Shown one piece after another: positions 1 to 7,930 of a stretch of DNA of 20,280 nt; the first letter of the stretch is position 1, and every line of letters starts with the position of its first letter. Position numbers and translations under genes: made by a program. Where the stretch lies: NCBI GenBank assembly GCA_035701115.1, contig DASSOA010000019.1, positions 1 to 20,280 of the forward strand. Reading direction: 5' to 3'. A model generated the notes under the pieces. It was not told where the DNA came from and searched no databases. It worked only from the letters and a program-made list of their open reading frames with translations. This DNA is from DASSKW01 sp035701115 (GTDB taxonomy: Bacteria; Pseudomonadota; Gammaproteobacteria; Natronospirales; REEB76).

Positions 1-2138
1 TTGATCTGCGAATTCGATTGCGTATACGAAACCGGTACCGGTCCCACGCCGCCGATGCCGTTCGCGCAACGCTGCTGGACCGCTGCCGATACGCCGGTGG
101 TGGTGTAACTGCTGCACGGATCGCTGACCACCGATGACAGCAGGGTCGGCCCCGCGTACAGATCGTTGATCGTGGGCGCCCGGAAACCCTGCGACCAGGT
201 TCCGCGGAACAGCCAGCTGTCGGTCGGTTTCCATTTCAGACCCGCGCGGCTCGCCGTGTTGCTGCCGAACAGGTCGTACTTGGTGTGGCGCGATGCTACG
301 TCGAGATCCAACGCCTTGATAATCGGAATATCAAATTCCGCATAGACCGATTTCTCGCTCAGACGGCCTGAAGTCGGCGGTACCGCGACTTTCGGGTTGA
401 AGCTGTCGTAACCGTGCTGCGCAACCGAATCGGGAATGAATGCGCCATCGTGTTCCAGATACTGGAAGCCGGCCGCGAAACCGAGTGGCCCCGCCGGCAG
501 TTCCGCGAGCGAACTGTTTGAAATGTCGGCATTGTAGATGCGCTGGTTGTTCACGAACTGGTTCTGCTGCGTGTACGCGCTGTAAGACAACTGTGCCGGG
601 GTGATGGACGAGGTCTGACCGCCGAAGAAGTTGATTGGCACGCAACCCGGCACGGCTGCGCAGGCCGCCGGATCACCCATGGCAAGCCGCAGGTGACTGA
701 CGTCGAGGCTGCCGAGGTTGGTGTCGATTTCCGAATCCTTGGTGAAGATGTAACCCGCGTCCCAATCCCATTCCGAACCGCCGGCGTTGAAGTAGCCGTT
801 GAAGCCGCCGCTGAAGCGGAAGGTATTTTCACTTTCCTGATAGATACGCGGACCGTCTTCGATCATGCGGCGTCCGAGCAGACCCAGCCAGCCCGGCCCG
901 AGGTTCGCGTTGGTATTGAGATCGAAGCCGAACGGGTTGTACTTCTGGTTGGCGGGAATGTCCGCGACGATACTGGTCGAGGCGAAAAACAGCGGCGTGG
1001 GCGCTGCCTGCTGGGTGGAATCGCGGTGACTGTAGAGCATGTCCGCAGTAAACGTGACATTGTCGGCGAGATCGGAATGCCCGGCCAGATAACCGCTGAA
1101 CCGTTCTTCCGGCGTCAGCACATAGTTGTACGCTGCATAATTGAAGCGATCCTGCTGCGTGAATGGTTTGTACTGGTTGGCCGCCGTGCCCGGTTGTCCC
1201 GGAATCAGCGTCAGGTCACAGAGCGGCTCGTAGTTGGGGCTGGCCGCCGATCCAAAGTTCGTGGTCGGACATTGTGTTGACGTGAACCCCGTCGAGGCAG
1301 CGGGTGCGTTGTTGGGATCCGTTGGGGTGCTGCTGGTCGGCGGGATGAACACAAACCGGCCCTGCGGCGTGGCGGAACTGCCGCGTGTCATGCCCGTTCC
1401 GTAAGTGGGTTCCTTGGAAATGTCGCGGTGAGTCGAGGAGATGCCGTCCTGATTGGTGTACGACATGTTGAACACGAGATTGCTGTGGTCGTTGCCGGTG
1501 CCCATGGTGAAGTCGTAGCTCTGGGTTTTGCCGTCCCAGTGGCCATCGCCGTTGTAGATGCCGCTGTAGGCGCTGGCTTCTTCACCCGAATAATTCTTGA
1601 TCGTGATGATGTTCACCACGCCCGATATGGCATCGGAACCGTAGATTGCGGACGCACCGTCCTGCAGGACTTCGATATGGTCGATGATCGAGCTCGGAAC
1701 GGTATTGAGGTCCACCGTGCCGTCCAGCGAGGTAGCCCAGCGCTTGCCATTGACCAGCACCAGCACGCGGCCGGCACCGAGGTTGCGCAGGTCCATGTTG
1801 GTCTGACCGCCGCCGGTAAACGTGAAGTTACCACCGTCGTTGGCCAGCGTGTTGAGTGCCGCACCCGATGAAGTCAGTTTCTGCAGCACCTGACCAATCG
1901 TCGTCAGACCGGTTTCCTTGATCATCTGCTGATTGATCACCACCACAGGCTGAGCCTGTTCGATGGAAGTCCGCTTGATCTTGCTGCCCGTTACCTCAAC
2001 CCGTTTCAGTTCGGTTGTTGACGTGGCGTTTTGATCCTGGTCCTGGGCAACGGCGGCAGGCCCGGCGAACAGGGATGTTGCCATCCCGCAGGCCAGTGTC
2101 GCCCGAATGGCGTGTCTCAACAGGTTGCGATTGGACAT
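1..2138 (-). CDS. TonB-dependent outer membrane receptor (partial, C-terminus beyond left edge)
   Basis: An uninterrupted minus-strand frame runs from an ATG at 2138 to the left edge, giving about 712 residues with no stop. The product would import a ligand (siderophore, vitamin, sugar or peptide; not determinable here) across the outer membrane using TonB energy. The N-terminus is a signal peptide (MSNRNLLRHAIRATLACGM, then AVAQDQ). Next comes a TonB-box-like stretch and the plug domain: VEVTGSKIKR near residue 50, DLRNLGAGRVLVLVNGKRW near 120, and IEVLQDGASAIYGSDAISG near 160. The rest is aromatic-rich beta-barrel sequence, including FRGTWSQGFRAPTINDLY close to the edge. The last barrel strands are missing because the window ends. 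The start is backed by a GGAGGA Shine-Dalgarno 6 nt upstream. It is divergent from two TPR-sulfotransferases. The plug pattern makes the family certain; the substrate is unknown. Confidence 0.95.
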   Translation of the reverse strand, partial: MSNRNLLRHAIRATLACGMATSLFAGPAAVAQDQDQNATSTTELKRVEVTGSKIKRTSIEQAQPVVVINQQMIKETGLTTIGQVLQKLTSSGAALNTLANDGGNFTFTGGGQTNMDLRNLGAGRVLVLVNGKRWATSLDGTVDLNTVPSSIIDHIEVLQDGASAIYGSDAISGVVNIITIKNYSGEEASAYSGIYNGDGHWDGKTQSYDFTMGTGNDHSNLVFNMSYTNQDGISSTHRDISKEPTYGTGMTRGSSATPQGRFVFIPPTSSTPTDPNNAPAASTGFTSTQCPTTNFGSAASPNYEPLCDLTLIPGQPGTAANQYKPFTQQDRFNYAAYNYVLTPEERFSGYLAGHSDLADNVTFTADMLYSHRDSTQQAAPTPLFFASTSIVADIPANQKYNPFGFDLNTNANLGPGWLGLLGRRMIEDGPRIYQESENTFRFSGGFNGYFNAGGSEWDWDAGYIFTKDSEIDTNLGSLDVSHLRLAMGDPAACAAVPGCVPINFFGGQTSSITPAQLSYSAYTQQNQFVNNQRIYNADISNSSLAELPAGPLGFAAGFQYLEHDGAFIPDSVAQHGYDSFNPKVAVPPTSGRLSEKSVYAEFDIPIIKALDLDVASRHTKYDLFGSNTASRAGLKWKPTDSWLFRGTWSQGFRAPTINDLYAGPTLLSSVVSDPCSSYTTTGVSAAVQQRCANGIGGVGPVPVSYTQSNSQI

Positions 2139-2153
2139 TGTGGCTCCTCCACA
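2136..2153 (-). promoter_or_regulatory. Ribosome-binding-site hairpin at the TonB-receptor start
   Basis: On the mRNA the sequence directly before the start codon reads UGUGG-AGGAG-CCACA-AUG. The two 5-nt arms (2149-2153 and 2139-2143) are perfectly complementary, and the Shine-Dalgarno AGGAG is the whole loop (2144-2148). The hairpin touches the start codon, so its stability should influence initiation. The pairing is seen directly; any regulatory role is inference. Confidence 0.5.
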
Positions 2154-2471
2154 TGCAGTGCGAGTTGTTATTTGGGTGTCTGTGCCTACGGGTCCGCTGC
2201 AGGATCGTGTTGCAGAAAAACACTCATCGCTTCCTGAAGCTTGTAACGCGCTAACCCTTTACGTTACCGGTATCCCGACGGTGGCTTAAATATAGCTTAA
2301 GATTTGATCCCTGAGCGTGTCGCAATCGGGCAACACCATGCAATATCACATAACGCAACTTGCCTGCTGCAATCCGGGACATACACACAGGAATTTGGGA
2401 ATATCGACAGCCAGTCCCGAAAATCGGAATTCTAACCATGACCTGCGCACTCTTAGCGTGGGCACAAAACG
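2154..2471. promoter_or_regulatory. Divergent intergenic region between TonB receptor and TPR-sulfotransferases
   Basis: This region of roughly 320 bp has no convincing ORF and must hold promoters for both directions. The most AT-rich spot is at 2284-2301, where GCTTAA occurs twice in direct orientation, 11 bp apart, flanking ATATA. The same segment also forms an inverted repeat (CTTAA ... TTAAG). A TATATT on the minus strand within it could be a -10 element, but I see no good -35. I could not identify a Fur box or a known operator. Confidence 0.35.
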
Positions 2472-2483
2472 GTGACTGAAGCG

Positions 2484-4181
2484 ATGCACCAGCAGGCATT
2501 CGATCACGCTGCCCGGCTGTTTGCGCTGGGACGACTGGTCGAGGCAGCAGAACAATGCAGGGTGGCGTTGTCCGGCAATCCGGATCATGCGCCGGCACTG
2601 CATATGCTCGGCCTGGTGCTGGCCAATGAAGGCAAGCTTGAAGAGGGTCTCCGGTATGTGGAGCGCGCCGCGCGTCTGGAACCGCAGCAGCCCGCATTTC
2701 ATGCCACCTGGGGCCGCCTGCTGGTTTTTGCGGGGCGCAGTGAGGCGGCCACCGGTGTGCTCGACCAGAGCCTGCAGCTGGAGCCGGATAATCCCGACAC
2801 CCTTCATGTACTGGCCATTGCATTGCGAAACCTCGGGCGCTTGTCTGAAGCGGAAGCGACCGCGCGTCGCGCGCTGGCATCGCAGCCCGACGCGCCGGAC
2901 CTGCTCGATAACCTGGGAGGCATTCTCTGGCAGCGCGGCGACGTGGGCGCGGCGCGTCACTGTTTCGAGCAGGCGCTGTTGCACAGCGACACTCATCCCG
3001 GCGCACTGGCCAATCTGGCGTTGTTGTGTGAACAGACTAACCAGCTTGAAACCGCCGAGAGACTTGCCCGCAAAGGACTTGATGTCAGACCGGATGCGTT
3101 GACCCTGCGTCTGGTGCTGGGACGCTGTCAGCGACGCCGGCAAGATTATGTTGCGGCGCGCAGCACGCTGGCGTCGCTGGCGGAGTCGGGCACGGACACA
3201 TTGCAGAAGGACGTGGCGTACGAACTCGCGTTATGTGCCGACGCGATGCAGGAGAGCGACGCGGCGGTGCATCATGCGCAGCGCGGCAATCGGCTGGCAC
3301 GGGCTTCAAGCCCGGGGATGGTCGAGGAGGCAGATAACTTTCTGGATCTGATCGTCCGGCTGCAACGGCAATTCACGGCGCACTGGGTGTCCACCTGGCG
3401 CGAGCTGCCGGTAACGCGGCCCGCTCCGCAGATCGCGTTCATGATCGGGTTTCCGCGCAGCGGCACCACGCTGCTCGACACCATGCTCGGTGCACATCCG
3501 CAAGTCACTGTTCTGGAGGAACGCCCGGCACTGCAGCGTGTTCTGGACAGGCTGAAGCAGTCTTTTGGCGGCTATCCCGAAGGTCTGGCAAACGTGACGC
3601 CGGAACATCAAGCCATGCTGATCCAAACCTATCTGGAAGCTGCGGGCGATGCGGGAACATCCGCCGGCTTGCTGCTTGACAAATCGCCGTTTCACACCGT
3701 ACATGCCGGCCTGATTGCACGGCTGTTTTTCGGCTCGCCGATTGTGTTTGTCACGCGACATCCCTGCGATGTCGCGTGGTCGTGCTTCATGACCAATTTC
3801 GAGTTGAATGCAGGGACTTCACATTTCACCACGATCGAAACCACGGTCCGGTTGTATTGCAGCGTCATGTCGCTTTGGAAAACCTACACCGAGGTACTTG
3901 ACCTCAACCGGCAGCAGGTGCGTTACGAGAATCTGCTTGCCGATCCTGAAGCGGAGTTGCGCAGGGTGGCGGAATTCATCGGTCTGGCATGGTCGTCACG
4001 CCTGCTCGATCATGTTAATCACGCGGTGGCGCGCGATCCGGTGCACACCGCAAGCTATGCGCAAATCTCGCGCCCGCTGTATTACGATGCGTGCGGACGC
4101 TGGCACCGCTATCGCCGCCATCTGGAACCGTATCTCGAAGCACTGCAACCCTGGTGTGAGTGGCTTGGTTATGACATCTGA
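2484..4181 (+). CDS. TPR-repeat sulfotransferase family protein (first of tandem pair)
   Basis: Predicted cytoplasmic protein of 565 residues with no signal peptide. The N-terminal ~230 residues are tandem tetratricopeptide repeats (repeated A-L-x-x-x-P-x-x-x-x-x-L-x-x-x-L pattern, e.g. QLEPDNPDTLHVLAIALRNLG). The C-terminal ~250 residues are a Sulfotransfer_3-type domain. It has the 5'-phosphosulfate loop GFPRSGTTLLDTML near residue 322, a following EE that matches the catalytic-base region of tyrosylprotein sulfotransferases, and a 3'-phosphate site FVTRHPCDVAWSCF. It should transfer sulfate from PAPS to a hydroxyl; the acceptor is unknown, and the TPRs probably present a peptide or protein. 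I chose ATG 2484 because GGTGA lies 8 nt upstream; an in-frame GTG at 2472 is the alternative. The end overlaps the next gene by 11 nt, so the two are probably co-translated. Confidence 0.92.
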   Translation: MHQQAFDHAARLFALGRLVEAAEQCRVALSGNPDHAPALHMLGLVLANEGKLEEGLRYVERAARLEPQQPAFHATWGRLLVFAGRSEAATGVLDQSLQLEPDNPDTLHVLAIALRNLGRLSEAEATARRALASQPDAPDLLDNLGGILWQRGDVGAARHCFEQALLHSDTHPGALANLALLCEQTNQLETAERLARKGLDVRPDALTLRLVLGRCQRRRQDYVAARSTLASLAESGTDTLQKDVAYELALCADAMQESDAAVHHAQRGNRLARASSPGMVEEADNFLDLIVRLQRQFTAHWVSTWRELPVTRPAPQIAFMIGFPRSGTTLLDTMLGAHPQVTVLEERPALQRVLDRLKQSFGGYPEGLANVTPEHQAMLIQTYLEAAGDAGTSAGLLLDKSPFHTVHAGLIARLFFGSPIVFVTRHPCDVAWSCFMTNFELNAGTSHFTTIETTVRLYCSVMSLWKTYTEVLDLNRQQVRYENLLADPEAELRRVAEFIGLAWSSRLLDHVNHAVARDPVHTASYAQISRPLYYDACGRWHRYRRHLEPYLEALQPWCEWLGYDI

Positions 4182-5958
4182 CGCACTCGCGCAGCGACTG
4201 CAACCGCTCATGCAGCAGGCGGTCGAGGCACAACAGCATGGTGATTTCGCAGCCGCGGAAGCGCGTTATCGCGAAATTCTGCACGTCATGCCGGAACATT
4301 CCGACGCCACACATTTTCTCGGCCTGCTGGCACATCAGACGGGTCATCCGCAGGCTGCGGTCGGGTTGCTGGAACGTTCCATCGCATTAGGGCCGGGCAG
4401 TCCGCTGTATCGCCACAATCTGGCCGGCGTGTTCCGGGAACAGGGACGCCATGCCGATGCCGAAAAACGTTACCGTGAAGCGATCGCGCTCCGGCCTGAC
4501 TATGTCGACGCATTTGTCGGGCTCGCCATGTCGCTCGCGGCGCGTAATCGCCATCACGACGCACTGGCGGCCTGCCGACGCGCCATTGAACTTGAGCCCC
4601 GTCACTTTGACGCCCGCATGGGTTACGCGGCGGCACTGATCGAGTTGACCCGCTATTCCGAGGCGCTGACCAGCTATCGGGAAATCCGGGCTCTCGCCGC
4701 CGGCAATGCCGAACAGCTTCACAGGCTCGGACTTGCGCTGCGCGATGCAGGGGCTGCTGAAGAATCGGTACGTTGTTTCAAGGATGCACTCGCACTGCGG
4801 CCGGACCTTGTTGAAGCGCACAACAGTCTGGGAATCGCACTGGGCGACCTCGGGGATTTTGCGGCGGCCGAACAGCATTATCGTGAGGCGCTGCGGCTGC
4901 GGCCGGCCTATGTGAGTGCCTGGCACAATCTTGCCAGCATCAGCCGCATTGATCGCGACCCGGCATTGTACGGTGCCTTGCAGACGCTCGCGGAAACAAT
5001 CAGGGAACTGCCGGAGCCGGAAGCAAGCATGCTGCATTTCGTGCTCGGCAAGGTGCACGACGATGCCGGGGATTACGCGCGGGCATTCGAGCATTTTCTG
5101 GAAGGCAATCGCCTGAAACGAATGTCACTCGACTACGACGAAACACGCCAGGTGCGCTTCTTTCACGACTTCATCGGCAGCTTCGATCGCGCGTTTTTCG
5201 AAAATCGCTCCGCTGCCGGTACCGCCAGCGACATGCCGATTTTCATTGTCGGCATGTCACGTTCCGGTACCACGCTCGTCGAGCAGATACTGGCGAGTCA
5301 TCCGCAGGTGCATGGTGCCGGCGAACTGCAGTTGCTGAGACGCTGTCTTCATCTCGAATGCGGCGGTGTGGAGGACGATCAGGAATTACCGGCGCGACTC
5401 GCACAACTCGGCGGCGCCGCATTCACGCGCATCGGCGATCGGTATGTGAAGGCGCTCGCCGAGCTTGCGCCCGGAGCGGCGCGCGTTACCGACAAGTTGC
5501 CGGGCAACATGGCGCTGGTCGGCGTAATCCATCTTGCGTTTTCCAATGCGCGCATCATTCACTGCACGCGCGAGCCGCTTGATACCTGCGTATCGTGCTT
5601 TTCAAAACTGTTTACGACCGGACACGCCTTCAGCTATGAACTCGGCGAACTTGGCCGGTTCTACCGGCTTTATCAGGAACTCATGCGGCACTGGAACGCG
5701 GTGCTGCCGCAGGGGCGCATGCTTGAGATGCGTTACGAAGAAGTAATCGCGGACACCGAGACTCAGGTGCGGCGGCTGCTGGAATTCTGCGGACTGCCCT
5801 GGAACGAGGTATGTCTGAATTTCAGTCAAACCCGCCGCGCGGTCAAAACCGCGAGTCTCGCGCAAGTGAGACAGCCGATCTATGCAGGTTCCGTCGGACG
5901 CTGGCAACGCTACCGGGAATTTCTGGCGCCGCTTGAGCACGCCCTGTCTGCGGATTAA
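4171..5958 (+). CDS. TPR-repeat sulfotransferase family protein (second of tandem pair)
   Basis: Protein of 595 residues, paralogous in architecture to the gene before it. About eight TPR units occupy residues 10-290 (e.g. AEKRYREAIALRPDYVDAFVGL and AEQHYREALRLRPAYVSAW). A PAPS-dependent sulfotransferase domain follows from about 340. The phosphosulfate loop is GMSRSGTTLVEQIL at about 361, followed by HPQVHGAGE with the conserved acidic residue. The 3'-phosphate site is IIHCTREPLDTCVSCF. The ATG at 4171 lies inside the last codons of the upstream gene (11-nt overlap), implying translational coupling. The frame stays open upstream to 3808, but that part is only the shadow of the first gene and has no TPR pattern. 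The acceptor is unknown; position beside a TonB receptor suggests a related extracellular or surface substrate (inference). Confidence 0.92.
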   Translation: MTSDALAQRLQPLMQQAVEAQQHGDFAAAEARYREILHVMPEHSDATHFLGLLAHQTGHPQAAVGLLERSIALGPGSPLYRHNLAGVFREQGRHADAEKRYREAIALRPDYVDAFVGLAMSLAARNRHHDALAACRRAIELEPRHFDARMGYAAALIELTRYSEALTSYREIRALAAGNAEQLHRLGLALRDAGAAEESVRCFKDALALRPDLVEAHNSLGIALGDLGDFAAAEQHYREALRLRPAYVSAWHNLASISRIDRDPALYGALQTLAETIRELPEPEASMLHFVLGKVHDDAGDYARAFEHFLEGNRLKRMSLDYDETRQVRFFHDFIGSFDRAFFENRSAAGTASDMPIFIVGMSRSGTTLVEQILASHPQVHGAGELQLLRRCLHLECGGVEDDQELPARLAQLGGAAFTRIGDRYVKALAELAPGAARVTDKLPGNMALVGVIHLAFSNARIIHCTREPLDTCVSCFSKLFTTGHAFSYELGELGRFYRLYQELMRHWNAVLPQGRMLEMRYEEVIADTETQVRRLLEFCGLPWNEVCLNFSQTRRAVKTASLAQVRQPIYAGSVGRWQRYREFLAPLEHALSAD

Positions 5959-6371
5959 TCAAGCGGCGGGCGATACGGCGTGGTTTTGGCGGTGTTGGCG
6001 CTCGTGGATGCGGCAGGTATGGGCGATGCCGCTGATTGGGAGCCGCTGCCGTTCAGGCATTTGTAGATTCCAAACGTCTGCTGACCATCCTTGGCAGGCG
6101 ACAGCGCTGCAACCGTGTCGCCACCGCTCTTTGCCGCCTCATTGATCGCAAGATTGGTGAGATCGTGTTCGACGTCCGACGGCATGCGCTGAAGCACACC
6201 CACATTGTCGGCGACCGAAACCTGGATCTGGCTCAGTTGCCTGCAACTTGCCACGCGCTCCAGACTGAGCGCCACCACGCCGGCTTTCTGTGCCTGTGGA
6301 CTGACCGACACCCATGTGCAGCCACTAGCTGCGAGTGCAATCGCCACGATAGTCGGTCTCCAAGTGCGCAT
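5955..6371 (-). CDS. DUF4156 family lipoprotein
   Basis: Small predicted lipoprotein of 138 residues. The signal peptide ends in the lipobox ALAASGC with the acylated Cys at 18. The mature part has the DUF4156 layout: VALSLERVASCRQL, then NLAINEAAKSGGDTVAAL, and a final YKC. The two Cys of the mature part (ASCRQL and IYKC) could form a disulphide. The family includes E. coli YjeI, whose function is unknown. A GGAG lies 8 nt before the ATG at 6371. Its stop overlaps the convergent sulfotransferase gene by 4 nt. The C-terminal ~30 residues are Ser/Ala/Pro-rich and probably disordered. It lies 169 bp downstream of the FKBP gene on the same strand and may be co-transcribed. Confidence 0.8.
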   Translation of the reverse strand: MRTWRPTIVAIALAASGCTWVSVSPQAQKAGVVALSLERVASCRQLSQIQVSVADNVGVLQRMPSDVEHDLTNLAINEAAKSGGDTVAALSPAKDGQQTFGIYKCLNGSGSQSAASPIPAASTSANTAKTTPYRPPLD

Positions 6372-6540
6372 ACCAGAATCTCCAGGAGTCGAGAAACACG
6401 ATCGGACCAGTCGCGAGCCTAGTGTACCGTACCGGCGCGAATGCACATTGCAGCGCGTGCAACTGGAAATATGAAAAATTATCGTCTGCCTGCCGCTATG
6501 GCGATGCCGCCATGGGCCCGGAAGCGGGTGATTTCGCTGC

Positions 6541-6996
6541 TCAGGGCGTGGCGCTGCGCTGGTGTCTGATTTGCAGCAGTTCGACGTCGAACACCAGCAT
6601 GCCGGCAGGCGCACCCGGCTTGGTCGGATGACTGCCGTAGGCAAGGTCCGCCGGAATCCAGAAACGCATTTTCTCGCCGGCAACCATCAGCGGCAGACCC
6701 TGTTGCCAGCCCTTGATCAGCTTGTTCAACGGGAACTCGGCGGGTTCACCGCTGGTGAGTGAACTGTCGAACATCCGGCCGTCGGTCGTCCAACCGGTGT
6801 AGTTGACGACGACGACGGAATCGGGAGTCGGATGCTCGGTGCCGGTACCGGGGCGCAGGATCTGATAGGCCAGTCCGGACGGCAATTGCTGCACGCCAGG
6901 CGGCGGCGCCGCGACATCCGCCGGTGCGGCGTATGGGTTGCTGGCACACCCGGCCAGCAGCATCACAACACCAAGCAAGACGGATGACAGACGCAT
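6541..6996 (-). CDS. FKBP-type peptidyl-prolyl cis-trans isomerase lipoprotein
   Basis: Protein of 151 residues with a lipoprotein signal (LGVVMLLAGC, Cys17), so probably membrane-anchored in the periplasm. After a Pro/Ala-rich linker comes one FKBP domain, residues ~40-147. It shows VVVNYTGWTTDGRMFDSS, LIKGWQQGLPLMVAGEKMRFWIP, LAYG and the final VFDVELLQI strand, so the active-site Tyr, Phe-Asp and Trp positions are present. It lacks the N-terminal dimerisation domain of Mip/FkpA and is therefore a minimal single-domain type. A GGAG lies 7 nt upstream of the ATG at 6996. The start is 36 bp downstream of pepE on the same strand, consistent with an operon. Confidence 0.93.
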   Translation of the reverse strand: MRLSSVLLGVVMLLAGCASNPYAAPADVAAPPPGVQQLPSGLAYQILRPGTGTEHPTPDSVVVVNYTGWTTDGRMFDSSLTSGEPAEFPLNKLIKGWQQGLPLMVAGEKMRFWIPADLAYGSHPTKPGAPAGMLVFDVELLQIRHQRSATP

Positions 6997-7032
6997 AGGC
7001 TTTCTCCGATTACCGGTGCAACTTTAACCCGT

Positions 7033-7767
7033 TCACTGTTTTTCGTCATCCGGCCGCAAGCCGGTTTCAATGCAGTCGCCGGGCGCCACATCCCAACTGT
7101 TCGCGCCACGCGCAATGCGGGCGGCATGCGGGCCGAGCAGATGGACCTTGCCGTTCTCGACGCGCAGTGCGCTGCCTTCCCGCAGGCCCACCACCAGCAT
7201 GCCGGGATTGAGCGTCGTGAATTCCGCAATGCGTTCGGCGCGGGTCTCGCCCTGGTGCCCGGGCGGATGCTGGTCGGTGTAATGCGGGTTGATCTGGAAC
7301 GGCACCAGATGAAGTGCATCGCAGAGCGGCGGCCAGATGATCGGCATGTCGTTGGTGGTGCGAATGCTTGGGCAAGCCACATTGGACCCGGCGCTCCAGC
7401 CGAGATAACTGGCGCCGCCCGCAAGCCGCTCGCGTATCCGGTCAAGCAGTTCATACCGGTACAACTCGTGCAACAGACGGAATGTATTGCCGCCACCGAC
7501 AACAATCAGATCCGCATCTGAAAGCGCTTGTGCGATGTCGGCCGCACGGTGCAGACCGCTCACAGCGCAATCGAATTGCGCGAACCACGGCCGCACGCGC
7601 TCGAGATAATCATCATAGGACACACTGACTGCGGCATAGGGCAGAAATACCGCACGCCGGACGCGACCGTCGAGAAACTGCCGGATATCGTTCCGCGCAT
7701 GTTCCAGGAATCCGGAACCTGCGGTACGCGAGCTGCTGAGCAATAGAAGGCGATAGGCCGGATTCAT
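7033..7767 (-). CDS. pepE: Dipeptidase E (alpha-aspartyl dipeptidase, peptidase S51)
   Basis: Cytosolic peptidase of 244 residues that hydrolyses dipeptides with N-terminal aspartate. The sequence follows E. coli/Salmonella PepE along its full length: LLLLSSS at the N-terminus, VVGGGNTFRLLHEL, GWSAGSNVACPSIRTTNDMP, QINPHYTDQHP-GHQGETR. Nucleophile Ser125, His162 and Glu197 fall at the positions of the known Ser-His-Glu triad (Ser120/His157/Glu192 in the Salmonella enzyme), with a uniform offset of five. The frame opens three codons earlier at a TTG, but an AAGGA sits only 2 nt from that TTG, so ATG 7767 is preferred. It heads a possible operon with the FKBP lipoprotein and is divergent from the M48 protease gene. 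Confidence 0.95.
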   Translation of the reverse strand: MNPAYRLLLLSSSRTAGSGFLEHARNDIRQFLDGRVRRAVFLPYAAVSVSYDDYLERVRPWFAQFDCAVSGLHRAADIAQALSDADLIVVGGGNTFRLLHELYRYELLDRIRERLAGGASYLGWSAGSNVACPSIRTTNDMPIIWPPLCDALHLVPFQINPHYTDQHPPGHQGETRAERIAEFTTLNPGMLVVGLREGSALRVENGKVHLLGPHAARIARGANSWDVAPGDCIETGLRPDDEKQ

Positions 7768-7863
7768 GTCCTGCAATTTCCTTTTGTGTTCGCAACACGC
7801 TTCTATGGGCGTGGCGCCGATGCTCCCGCTGCGCCGGATTCTGTCCTGTTACGCCGAAGCGGA

Positions 7864-7892
7864 GTGGCAGCCCGGGAATTCCCACCTATACT
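7864..7892 (+). promoter_or_regulatory. Likely sigma-70 promoter of the M48 protease gene
   Basis: GTGGCA (7864-7869, 4/6 match to -35) and TATACT (7887-7892, 5/6 match to -10) are separated by 17 bp. Transcription would start near 7899, about 32 nt before the ATG at 7931. Found by eye, not by scoring. Confidence 0.5.
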
Positions 7893-7930
7893 TTCGCGAA
7901 TGTGTCCAGCGCGTGTAAGGAGATCCCGGA

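Noticed and set aside
3808..4170. Upstream in-frame extension of the second TPR-sulfotransferase
   Set aside because: This stretch is the shadow of the first sulfotransferase gene; TPR sequence begins only after ATG 4171.
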